DNA of 11,584 nt from DASZZX01 sp036260415 (GTDB lineage: Bacteria > Actinomycetota > Nitriliruptoria > Nitriliruptorales > JAHWKO01), in NCBI GenBank assembly GCA_036260415.1, contig DASZZX010000071.1:1-11584 (forward strand), in the 5' to 3' direction. Positions 1 to 6,957 of this stretch are shown in pieces. The number at the start of each line of letters is the position of its first letter. Position 1 is the first letter of the stretch. Position numbers and translations under genes: made by a program. Under the pieces are notes generated by a model. It had not been told where the DNA came from and did no database searches. It was given only the letters and a program-made list of their open reading frames with translations.

Positions 1-2136
1 GCCGTCACAGTCGACCCCACCGTCCGGAGCCAGTGCGCCGGTGGCCCTCGACAGGTCCTCCAGCTGGGTGCGCAGCTCGCCCCGGCCGTCGAGATCGAGG
101 GTGTCGTCCGCGGCGTCGCCGCTCCCCTGCGCGGGCACCTCGATGCCGATGTGCCGGACCTGCGCCGCCCGCAGGGCCGCCACGGTGGTGTCGCGGTTGG
201 GCCCGTCCGGGTCGTAGCCGAACGCTTCGTCGGTGGGCATCACGACCACGCGCAGCGAACCCATCCTCCAGTTGGCCTGCTGTCCCGCGGGGACGGCTGC
301 CCCGGTCCCGGGCGCGGGCAGTCCGGCTCCGGTGGCCATCTGGTGCAGCGCGGTCAGGTGCGGCTCCTCGCCGCCGCGGGTCCGTAGGTCGCCCAACGCG
401 GCCTGCAGCGCGGGCCCGGGCGGGGAGATGTCGACCCGTCGGCGGTAGCGCACCTCGTCCTCGGCGATGCCCTGGAACTCGCCCAGGCCGATGTGCGCAT
501 CGATCCCCGCCGCGGTCAGCCGTCGCACCAGCTCAGCCAGGCCCCGAGCGAGCTCGTGGATCACCGGGTCCATGCTGCCCGAGGTATCCACGAGCAGGAA
601 CACGTCCAGCGGCGAGGGCTGGGCAGGCAGGTCCAGCACCTCCTGGACCGAAGCCGAACCCCCGGGGGCCAGCGGCACCGCGAAGCGGGCCGGCTCGAGG
701 CGGGCGGGTGGCGGCGGCGGACGCGGGGGCGGGTCGAACGAGGGGATCGGGGGCGGCGTCGGGTCACCGGGATCGACGGGCCGGCGGGTCGGTGCACCTC
801 CGGGGGGCCCCGCCGGCGGTGGGGCGGCCGGTCGGTAGATCACCAGACCGGTCGGGGCGCGGAAGTGGAAGGCCGTGGTCGTCCCGCGCTGGGCCTGGAC
901 GTCCAGCAGGGGTGCTAGCCCGAACTGGTCGACCTCACCGAACGCGGCGCCCGCAGCGGTGCGGTACACGCCAGCGGGCGACCCCACGGCCGCCGCTGTG
1001 GTGAGCACCAGCTCGTCGGGGGCGCCGTGCGTCATCGACTGGTGCGAGCCCGTGACCTCGAGCGGGAACCGCCGCCACGTGCGCCCCGCGTCGTCGGAGA
1101 CGATCATCGCCTCCAGCGGGGCGCTCGGGTCCGGCGCCGTCGTGACCAGAAGCCGGGCGAGAACCCCGGCCGGGTGGATCACCTCCGGGCCGTGCAGGCC
1201 CGTGCCGGTGATCTCCGTGAGGCGCACCCAGGACCGCCCGCCGTCGGTGGAGCGCAGCAGACTGGCTCCGCTCCTGACCCACAGCTCGTCGGGGTCGAGC
1301 GGGTCGACCGCCAGATCGCGGATGAGGTGCGCGACGTCGGGGTCGGAGGCGGCCTGGTCGGGGTCGGTCACCGGCGGACGCGCCTCCCAGCTGCGTCCGC
1401 CGTCGCGGCTGACGCTGAGCCCCCCACCAGCCACGGCGTACACCACGTGCGGGTCGCCGGGGGCCGCGCGAAGTGGGCCGGGAGCACCTGGGGAGTGGGC
1501 GAGAAGCGCCGGCGGCCGCCAGGTGCGACCGTCGTCCTCGCTGGTGACCACGGCGGTGGCAGCCGCCACACGGCCGGTCTGCTCCGGCGGGAGAGCCTCA
1601 CCGGCGACCGGAGCGTCGGGCGACGCCTCGGCCAGGACCTCGACGGCCAGGTGGACGGCGTCGGCGTTCGAGCTCCCGGTCGCCACGCTGATCGCCGCGA
1701 CCGTGTCGGTGTCGCGGCTCAGCAGCGAGCCGTCCGGACGTCCGGCCGGCAGGGCGTACACCGGGGTCCACGTGCAGCCGTCGTTGGCGGAGCGCAGCAC
1801 CGCCTTCCCGTTGGTGACGAACCACCGTTTGGGGTCGAGGGGGTCGACCGCGTGGGCGGTGGCCTGCGCCGGTCCTGTCGGGAAGTGCGGGGCGGGCAGG
1901 ACCGTCCACGTCCCGGTGGTCCCGGTCAGGACCTGCCCGCCGCCGCCCGCGCAGGCGGGGACGCTGGTGGGTGCCGCCGGCGAGTGGACGTTGCTGGCCG
2001 GCGCCACCAGGAGCGCTGCCAGCAGCCACGCGGGCGAACGCCGACGAAGGGGGCGCGGCCGGGGAGCCGCCGGGCGCGGCCGCCCGGGTCCCCGGACGGT
2101 CGCCCCCGTCGCGGAACTGGCTGTGGCTGCCCACAT
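1..2136 (-). CDS. Exported Asp-box (BNR) repeat protein with C-terminal von Willebrand A domain, 3' end outside window
   Basis: The frame is open without a stop from the ATG at 2136 to the left edge, giving 712 residues with the C-terminus missing. An Arg/Pro-rich N-terminus (residues 15-33) precedes a hydrophobic stretch ending about residue 49, which looks like a signal peptide. Five Asp-box motifs (S-x-D-x-G-x-T/S-W) lie at residues 116-123, 199-206, 243-250, 296-303 and 347-354, as in sialidase-like or YCF48-like beta-propellers. A proline-rich linker spans about 435-479. A VWA domain starts near 510, with the metal-site motif DTSGS at 517-521 and a later PTDE at 634-637. The likely role is a secreted or surface adhesive protein using divalent metal through the VWA domain; substrate and partner are unknown. 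The Asp-boxes give no evidence of sialidase catalysis. No strong Shine-Dalgarno sequence precedes ATG 2136, so the start is the softest part of the call. Confidence 0.85.
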   Translation of the reverse strand, partial: MWAATASSATGATVRGPGRPRPAAPRPRPLRRRSPAWLLAALLVAPASNVHSPAAPTSVPACAGGGGQVLTGTTGTWTVLPAPHFPTGPAQATAHAVDPLDPKRWFVTNGKAVLRSANDGCTWTPVYALPAGRPDGSLLSRDTDTVAAISVATGSSNADAVHLAVEVLAEASPDAPVAGEALPPEQTGRVAAATAVVTSEDDGRTWRPPALLAHSPGAPGPLRAAPGDPHVVYAVAGGGLSVSRDGGRSWEARPPVTDPDQAASDPDVAHLIRDLAVDPLDPDELWVRSGASLLRSTDGGRSWVRLTEITGTGLHGPEVIHPAGVLARLLVTTAPDPSAPLEAMIVSDDAGRTWRRFPLEVTGSHQSMTHGAPDELVLTTAAAVGSPAGVYRTAAGAAFGEVDQFGLAPLLDVQAQRGTTTAFHFRAPTGLVIYRPAAPPPAGPPGGAPTRRPVDPGDPTPPPIPSFDPPPRPPPPPARLEPARFAVPLAPGGSASVQEVLDLPAQPSPLDVFLLVDTSGSMDPVIHELARGLAELVRRLTAAGIDAHIGLGEFQGIAEDEVRYRRRVDISPPGPALQAALGDLRTRGGEEPHLTALHQMATGAGLPAPGTGAAVPAGQQANWRMGSLRVVVMPTDEAFGYDPDGPNRDTTVAALRAAQVRHIGIEVPAQGSGDAADDTLDLDGRGELRTQLEDLSRATGALAPDGGVDCDG

Positions 2137-2258
2137 GTCCGACCGACCGTTCGCCGCCAGTGTGTCACCGGCGACGGACCCGGCCAAACGCCCGCGCAGC
2201 GGGGCTGCGGAGTGGCGGCGGCCGGGTCCGGCCGAGGGCAGCCTCGGACCTTCTCCGG

Positions 2259-2499
2259 ATCGCGCGTCGTGGCGGTCACCGGCGCTCTTGGACACGCACG
2301 ATCGGGGCCGGACGCCCCGCCGACTGGGTCAGCCTCGGTTCTCGGCCCCTTTCCGGATCGTGCGTCGTGGCGGTCACCGGCGCCCTTGGAGACGCACGAT
2401 GAGGGGCGGGACGGCCGCAGACTAGGGTCTTTCTCGGCCTCGGACCCTTCTCCGGATCGTGCGTCGGGGCGGTCACCGGCGCCCGTGAACAGCCACGAT
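2259..2499. repeat. Cluster of three 44-bp palindromic-ended repeats (family copies R1-R3)
   Basis: Copies lie at 2259-2302, 2357-2400 and 2456-2499. Each is exactly 44 bp, with ends ATCGTGCGT and ACGCACGAT forming a 9-bp inverted repeat (weaker in R1 and R3), and all share the core CGGTCACCGGCG. R1 and R2 differ at three positions. The intervening 54 and 56 bp also resemble each other (CTCGG, CCCTTTCCGG or CCCTTCTCCGG), so the cluster is a tandem array of about 98-bp units. It occupies the 377-bp gap between the GGDEF-EAL gene and the Asp-box/VWA gene, which holds no credible gene. Possible roles are transcript 3'-end hairpins or a REP-like interspersed palindrome. Confidence 0.85.
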
Positions 2500-2513
2500 C
2501 GGGCCGGGACGGG

Positions 2514-4508
2514 CTACTCGACCACCGACACAGGAGGAGACAGGGGTTCGCCGGTCGCACCCACGGTGGGATGCGGCCAGCCAGGACGACCGACCGTGCT
2601 GAAGGGCGTCGTCGTGTGGATGGAGACCGGCGGTTCCGCCGGGTCGAGCCCTCGATCGGCGCCCCGCTCGGACAGCAGGTACGCCTGCATCGTGGCCGGG
2701 TCCAGGGGCCGCGCGAGGTGGTAGCCCTGGCCGCGGTCGCAGTGCATGGCCTCCAGCTCCGCGAGCTGGTCGGGGGTCTCGATCCCCTCGGCGACCACCA
2801 GCAGCCCGAGGGTGTGGCCCAGCTTGACGATCGCGCGCGCCAGCCCGGCGTCCTCGGGACCCGTCGCGACGTCGGTCACGAACGTCCGGTCGATCTTGAG
2901 GATGTCGACGGGGAAGCGCCGCAGGTAGCTCAAAGACGAGTAGCCGGTGCCGAAGTCGTCGATCGCGAGCCCCACCCCCAACCGCTTCAGCCGCTCCAAG
3001 GTCTGGCGCGCGGACTGGGCGTCCTCGACGAGCACGCTCTCCGTCATCTCCAGTACCAGGAGCTCTGGGGGGAGCCCGGACCGGGCGAGCGCCGCCGCCA
3101 CCTGGTCCACCAGGTCCGTTTCCCTCAGCTGTCGAGCCGAGAGGTTGACGCTGACCGTGAGCGGACGCTCTCGTGTGATCGCCTCGTTCCAGCGCTGCAC
3201 CTGCTCGCAGGCCTGCTCCAGCACCCAGCGCCCGATGGGCACGATCAGGCCGGTCAACTCCGCCAAGGGCACGAACTCGCTGGGCGGGACCACTCCTCGC
3301 TCGGGGTGCTGCCAGCGGACTAGGGCCTCGACTCCGGCCAGTTCCCCGGTCGCCAGGTCGAACGTCGGCTGGTAGTGGACCCGAAACTCGTCGTGATCGA
3401 TCGCCCGCCGTAGCTGCGCGTGCAGGCCGAGGCGGTCCAGCCGTCCGTCGTCCGTGCGGCCGTCGAACAGCTCGTGCCGTCTCTTGCCGTTGCGTTTGGC
3501 CAGGTCCATGGCTGTGTCGGCGTTGCGCAGCAAGGCCTCGCCTTGGGCTGCGCCGCGGTCGACCGCGATACCGATGCTCGCCCCTAGGAAGACCTCGCGG
3601 TCCTTGACGACGAACGGGGCGTCGAGCGCATCCAGGATCCGCAGAGCCACGCCGGTGGCGTGCTCCGCGTCGGCGTCGTCGAGCAGGATCGCGAACTCGT
3701 CTGCACCCAGCCGTCCCACCGTGTCCACTGCCCGCACACAGCGCCGCAACCGGTCACCGACGCTGATCAGCAGACTGTCACCGGCGGCGTGCCCCAGTCC
3801 CTTGTTGACCGCCTTGAAGTCGTCGAGGTCGATGAACAGCACCGCCGCGGACCCGTCACCGTGTTCGGTGCGGGCCGCGGCCTCGTGCACGCGGTGCTCG
3901 AAGAGGTGGCGGTCGGCTAGTCCCGTGAGTGGGTCCTTGAACGTCTCCTCGTTCATCCGCCAGGAGACCAGCTGGACGGCACTGGCGGCCAGCACGAAAG
4001 CGGAGTGGATCATCGCCCACTTCCACGGGTGGAGGATCGCGTCCGGGTGGTTATAGACGCTGCCGGGGTCCAGCGCCCCCATCGTTCCGTGATGCACCGC
4101 CACGAACACCACCGCAAGCAGGAACGGGAGGTAGTCCTGGTACAGGCCGATGACCCCGACCATCACGACGACGTGGATGTGGGCTTCGATGTAGCCGCCG
4201 GAGAGGTGCACCAGTGCGGCCGAGGCGGTCACCAGCCCGAGGGTGGCGGCCCCCGACCGCACGAAGCGAGGCAAGCCGTGCGCCCCACCAACCACGGCCG
4301 CGACCGCGACCGGCAGCGCCCCCAGGAGCGCATGGACCCAGCCGCGTCCGGTCAGGAGGGCGTACGCGAGGACCGTCACGCTGTGGACCCACAGCAGCAC
4401 GAGGATGCCCCGGTGTCGCCGCGACCACACCTCGTGCGGCAGCGCTCCCCCCTTCGGCATGGAGCGCCAGAGAGTCAATAGACGCTGGCGAGCGGTTCGA
4501 CCTGGCAT
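2514..4508 (-). CDS. Membrane-bound GGDEF-EAL protein (cyclic di-GMP turnover)
   Basis: With the ATG at 4508 the protein has 664 residues. About six hydrophobic segments lie between residues 34 and 183, then a GGDEF domain (about 190-350) and an EAL domain (about 360-610). The EAL domain looks catalytically complete: EAL at 394-396, N455, E487, DD 517-518, K538, E574 and Q594. It should hydrolyse c-di-GMP. The GGDEF signature reads GADEF (268-272), and the usual ND of the nucleotide-binding helix is NK, so cyclase activity is doubtful. An RAVD inhibitory-site motif (259-262) is intact. The membrane part has a His/Glu-rich stretch (HLSGGYIEAHIH, residues 101-112, and HH at 139-140) that could bind a metal or heme; this is inference. 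Other possible starts are ATG 4544 and ATG 4460; none has a strong ribosome-binding site. The open frame runs upstream to 4811 but there it crosses repeat DNA. Confidence 0.92.
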   Translation of the reverse strand: MPGRTARQRLLTLWRSMPKGGALPHEVWSRRHRGILVLLWVHSVTVLAYALLTGRGWVHALLGALPVAVAAVVGGAHGLPRFVRSGAATLGLVTASAALVHLSGGYIEAHIHVVVMVGVIGLYQDYLPFLLAVVFVAVHHGTMGALDPGSVYNHPDAILHPWKWAMIHSAFVLAASAVQLVSWRMNEETFKDPLTGLADRHLFEHRVHEAAARTEHGDGSAAVLFIDLDDFKAVNKGLGHAAGDSLLISVGDRLRRCVRAVDTVGRLGADEFAILLDDADAEHATGVALRILDALDAPFVVKDREVFLGASIGIAVDRGAAQGEALLRNADTAMDLAKRNGKRRHELFDGRTDDGRLDRLGLHAQLRRAIDHDEFRVHYQPTFDLATGELAGVEALVRWQHPERGVVPPSEFVPLAELTGLIVPIGRWVLEQACEQVQRWNEAITRERPLTVSVNLSARQLRETDLVDQVAAALARSGLPPELLVLEMTESVLVEDAQSARQTLERLKRLGVGLAIDDFGTGYSSLSYLRRFPVDILKIDRTFVTDVATGPEDAGLARAIVKLGHTLGLLVVAEGIETPDQLAELEAMHCDRGQGYHLARPLDPATMQAYLLSERGADRGLDPAEPPVSIHTTTPFSTVGRPGWPHPTVGATGEPLSPPVSVVE

Positions 4509-4649
4509 GTACCAGTAGTCGGCGGCTCCGATACCGCCCTGCATGGTCGGGCGGGGTGGTCGTGGCCTGACCCGAGTGGGCTGGTCAGGTGAACCGCTGG
4601 GGCGCCCGGTCGACGCCGGTGAGGTCCCCGAGCACGGCCGGGCCTCCAT

Positions 4650-4773
4650 ATCGTGCGTCGGCTCGGTCACCGGCGACCGCGCGCACGCACGATCGTCTCC
4701 GGACGGGGCCGGAGGTCTCACCCCTCCGCATCGTGCGTCGCCCCGGTCACCGGCGACCGCGCGCACGCACGAT
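4650..4773. repeat. Cluster of two 44-bp palindromic-ended repeats (family copies R4-R5)
   Basis: Copies at 4650-4693 and 4730-4773 are 44 bp each and differ at two positions. They are in the same orientation as the three copies at 2259-2499. Ends form a perfect 9-bp inverted repeat (ATCGTGCGT / ACGCACGAT). Inside, CGGTC-ACCGGC-GACCG is a second nested inverted repeat. In the other cluster the inner pairing is instead GGCG...CGCC, so the potential to fold is kept with different bases. The pair lies between the GGDEF-EAL gene and the LAxTG protein gene. Confidence 0.85.
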
Positions 4774-4780
4774 CGGAATG

Positions 4781-4850
4781 CGGCGTGGTCGGCGGGGACG
4801 ACCGGGGTCACGCCGTGGTCGGTAGGGACCGGGGTTACGCCGTGGTCGGC
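4781..4850. repeat. Short tandem repeat made from the 3' end of the LAxTG protein gene
   Basis: Two and a half units begin at 4781, 4811 and 4838 with a spacing of 30 and 27 bp; CGCCGTGGTCGG is identical in the last two. The unit at 4838 encodes the final residues (PTTA) of the neighbouring surface protein, and its stop codon is in the unit at 4811. The units further out are therefore decayed copies of the gene's own 3' end, including a second PTTA-stop in register at 4809-4820. Confidence 0.7.
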
Positions 4851-5350
4851 GTGTCCTCCTCCGCCGTCTCCTCCTCGGAGTCGGTCTCCGACCGCGGTGC
4901 GATGGCGCGGCGGAGCGCGTACCCGCCTGCGGCGAGCGCCCCGCCCAGACCCGCCAGCGCACGTGGGTCGATCCCGGTGCGCGCCAACTTCTTTCCGGCC
5001 ACGTCGGCCGTGGGACCGCCCGCGGGTGCGGGTGGGGAGGGGGCCGCGAGCACCGGCCGCTCGATCACCAGCGGGGCGACTTGGGGTGGCTGTTCGGTCG
5101 GTCGCGAACCGGGGGGGCGAGCCTGCTCCGAACCGCGGACCTCGCCCGGTGCCGTCTCCGTGGGTGAGGGGCGCGGCGTCTCCTGCGTGCGGGGCGGCGT
5201 CTCGCGCGGTGCCGGGCTCCCGGTCGCAGCCAACACGCGGACGCTGTGCAGCGTGGGGCGCGTCCAGGCGACCGCCATGCCGGCCGTCGTGCTGGCGAGC
5301 AGGACCTCACGCCGGGTGAGTCTGCGGTCCGGCTCGCTCCTGGGTGGCAT
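4835..5350 (-). CDS. Tat-signal surface protein with LAxTG-type sortase sorting signal
   Basis: 171 residues. The N-terminus has a twin-arginine motif (TRREVLL, residues 12-18) and a hydrophobic stretch to about residue 29, followed by AWTRPTL, common in small actinobacterial Tat substrates. The middle (about 44-118) is Pro/Thr/Glu-rich and probably disordered. The C-terminus has LARTG at 122-126, a Gly/Ala-rich hydrophobic helix (about 130-146) and RR at 147-148, which is the layout of a sortase signal. LAxTG is the form used by class E sortases in high-GC Gram-positives. An acidic tail (154-166) after the arginines is unusually long for a sorting signal. GGAGG lies four bases before the ATG, and it is embedded in a hairpin (5355-5378). 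No enzymatic domain is visible; a wall-linked stalk or adaptor is likely. Confidence 0.85.
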   Translation of the reverse strand: MPPRSEPDRRLTRREVLLASTTAGMAVAWTRPTLHSVRVLAATGSPAPRETPPRTQETPRPSPTETAPGEVRGSEQARPPGSRPTEQPPQVAPLVIERPVLAAPSPPAPAGGPTADVAGKKLARTGIDPRALAGLGGALAAGGYALRRAIAPRSETDSEEETAEEDTPTTA

Positions 5351-5354
5351 CGAA

Positions 5355-5378
5355 CCTCCGTACCTGACACTACGGAGG
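5355..5378 (-). promoter_or_regulatory. Perfect dyad covering the Shine-Dalgarno of the LAxTG protein gene
   Basis: CCTCCGTA and TACGGAGG form a perfect 8-bp inverted repeat around an 8-base loop. The GGAGG ribosome-binding site (5355-5359) is inside one arm, so in the transcript the hairpin would hide it. As DNA the dyad could equally be an operator for a dimeric repressor near the transcription start. A control function is inferred from position only. Confidence 0.55.
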
Positions 5379-5430
5379 GTAACGGAAGCGGAAGGCGGCC
5401 CCGCCCTACGAGCGCGTGAACGCGCCTACG

Positions 5431-5871
5431 TCAAACGGAGGAGTCGCCGCCGGGCTCCGCGCTCTCGATGCCGGGCTCCACCCTCTCGATACGGTAGAAG
5501 ATCTGCCAGAAGCCCAGGTGCTCAGGTCCAGCCGCCTGGTCGGGCGCGTAACGACCCGGCCAGGATTCCGGCTGGGAGGTGAACTCCCGCTCGTAGACGT
5601 CCAGTGACTGGCCGGCGGTGCGGTCGGCGAGGGCGATCCTGATCCGAAGGTGTTCGTCGACCTCGCCTTCGAACGCCGTCTCGGCCAGCTTGAACGACCA
5701 CGGTGACACCAGCCGGTAATGGCCGACGCTCGGCAGCCGTGTGCGCTGCTCTGTGCCGCCGCGGTCGTCGGTGCGGACCAGCACGTCCAGACCGATCTCC
5801 CGGGTCCCATCGACGGTCGGATGACGCCGGTCGAGGATCCGGACCTTCTCGAGGATCACCCGCACCTTCAT
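5431..5871 (-). CDS. Conserved-looking protein of unknown function
   Basis: 146 residues, 21 bases downstream of the CooC-like gene and on the same strand, so probably in the same operon. The N-terminal half alternates short hydrophobic strands (MKVRVILEKVRIL; IGLDVLVRT; LRIRIALAD), which suggests a beta-sandwich fold with a faint resemblance to C2-like domains. I do not recognise the family. There is no signal peptide, membrane segment, cysteine cluster or histidine cluster. The C-terminal 20 residues are acidic and probably disordered. GGGG lies six bases before the ATG, a modest ribosome-binding site. A GCGCG-TTCA-CGCGC hairpin (5411-5424), about 7 bases after the stop, may help end transcription, but its stem is only five base pairs. 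Confidence 0.75.
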   Translation of the reverse strand: MKVRVILEKVRILDRRHPTVDGTREIGLDVLVRTDDRGGTEQRTRLPSVGHYRLVSPWSFKLAETAFEGEVDEHLRIRIALADRTAGQSLDVYEREFTSQPESWPGRYAPDQAAGPEHLGFWQIFYRIERVEPGIESAEPGGDSSV

Positions 5872-5892
5872 CGCAGCCCCGTCCGCATCACC

Positions 5893-6714
5893 TCATCGGG
5901 ACTGCAGCTCAGCGAGCTGCCGTTCGAGCGTGGCCACCCGTCGGCGCAGGCCGGCACGCTCCTCGTCCGTCGAAGCGAGCAGGTCGATGAGCTCGGCCAC
6001 AGCCTGACGGGCGGCCGGGGCCTGTTCGGGGCTCAGCATGGTGCCGGCGCGCTCCGCGTCGACCACCTCATGTTCGTACGGCAGCACCGCCGCGAGGGGC
6101 AGGCCGTGATCGTGCTGAGCGGCCACGAACAGGGTCGCGTCGTCGGGGCGCCGCGCCTTGTTGCCGACGGCGTAGATGCGGGGGATGCCCAGATCCTCCG
6201 CCAGCGCGCGGATGCGGGCGGCCGCTCGGATCGACTTGCGGGTCGGCTCCACGACCGCCAGCAGCACATCCGCGTACGCCAGCGTGCCCCCCGACCGGCT
6301 GAGGTGCTCCAAGCCGGCCTCCATGTCGACGATCGTGACGTCCGCCTCACCGTCGATCGCCGCGCCCAGCAGGCTGCGAACAGACGCGTGCCCCGAGCAC
6401 ATGCAGCCGGCAGCGGCCCGGTTGACCGACATGGCGTGCACGAGAATGGCCCCCGCCGGCGTGCTGACGCCGTAGCGGTCCACCAGGTCGGCCGGCGGGG
6501 TCGCGCCGTCACCCTCTCCGACGATCAGCGAGCGCGGCAGCACCGGGACGCGATCAGCCTCGGCCAGGTCCAGACCGAGGCTGAGGGCGAGGTTGGGGTT
6601 GGCGTCGGTGTCCACCGCCAGCACCCGCGCGCCGCGCTCTGTGTAGGCCTGGACGAGCAGCGCCGCCACCGTGGTCTTGCCGCTGCCGCCCTTGCCGACG
6701 ACGCCCAGCTTCAT
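5893..6714 (-). CDS. cooC: CooC-like MinD-family ATPase (nickel/metal-cofactor maturation factor)
   Basis: With ATG 6714 the product has 273 residues; GGGAG lies just upstream, and this start gives the family N-terminus MKLGVVGKGG. A start at 6738 would add eight unsupported residues. The deviant Walker A is GKGGSGKTT (7-15, signature K8 and catalytic K13), switch I is DTDANPN (35-41), CMC is at 104-106, and DMEAGLEHL is at 130-138. In CooC proteins the CxC pair binds nickel or zinc at the dimer interface, and ATP hydrolysis helps load Ni into carbon monoxide dehydrogenase. No CODH gene is in the window, so the client is unknown. The last about 24 residues (250-273) form a leucine-heptad, Arg-rich coiled-coil tail. 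I do not recall this from characterised CooC proteins. The gene follows the Cys-rich small gene by 37 bases. Confidence 0.88.
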   Translation of the reverse strand: MKLGVVGKGGSGKTTVAALLVQAYTERGARVLAVDTDANPNLALSLGLDLAEADRVPVLPRSLIVGEGDGATPPADLVDRYGVSTPAGAILVHAMSVNRAAAGCMCSGHASVRSLLGAAIDGEADVTIVDMEAGLEHLSRSGGTLAYADVLLAVVEPTRKSIRAAARIRALAEDLGIPRIYAVGNKARRPDDATLFVAAQHDHGLPLAAVLPYEHEVVDAERAGTMLSPEQAPAARQAVAELIDLLASTDEERAGLRRRVATLERQLAELQSR

Positions 6715-6751
6715 CGGCTCCCTCGCCGCGTCCCGCACGTCACGACTGGGA

Positions 6752-6928
6752 CTACTCCGCTTCCAGCTCGGCGAGGCGCTGCTCCGCCTGCTCCTTCAGC
6801 TCGCGTAGTTCGGCGATCTCCTGGCTGCGCGGCTTGGCTTCGACCGGACCGCAACACCCGCAGGCGCAGCCACCGGAGACGGTCGTGATGGTGGGTTCGC
6901 GCTCGACCGTGTCGTCGATCATGTCCAT
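6752..6928 (-). CDS. 58-aa cysteine-rich putative metal-binding protein
   Basis: A short gene easily missed. ATG 6928 is preceded by GGGGAGG with five bases to the start, a near-ideal ribosome-binding site. The product has 58 residues. After an acidic N-terminus comes GGCACGCCGP (residues 19-28), with cysteines at 21, 23, 25 and 26, a compact CxCxCC cluster suited to bind a soft or borderline metal ion. Residues 35-58 form a charged helix with leucine/isoleucine heptads (EIAELRELKEQ... ending RLAELEAE), net acidic. It is the first gene after the MerR-type promoter and precedes the CooC-like ATPase by 37 bases. The likely role is metal donor, sensor or adaptor to that ATPase; the metal and function are not known. 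I cannot name the family. Confidence 0.8.
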   Translation of the reverse strand: MDMIDDTVEREPTITTVSGGCACGCCGPVEAKPRSQEIAELRELKEQAEQRLAELEAE

Positions 6929-6957
6929 GTGTTCCTCCCCGATCTCGGTGGAGCACC

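Noticed and set aside
2259..2499. CRISPR array
   Set aside because: The repeats are degenerate, spacers are 36-56 bp and resemble each other, and there are no cas genes. It is a palindromic interspersed repeat instead.
875..2724. Long plus-strand open frames (516 and 565 codons) opposite the Asp-box/VWA gene
   Set aside because: Their products are low-complexity Arg/Gly/Ser-rich with no domain. The minus frame has a signal peptide, five Asp-boxes and a VWA metal site over the same bases.
4509..4811. Upstream extension of the GGDEF-EAL gene by 101 codons
   Set aside because: The added part crosses both 44-bp repeats and is Pro/Arg/Ser-rich. Family-like sequence begins only around ATG 4508 or 4460.
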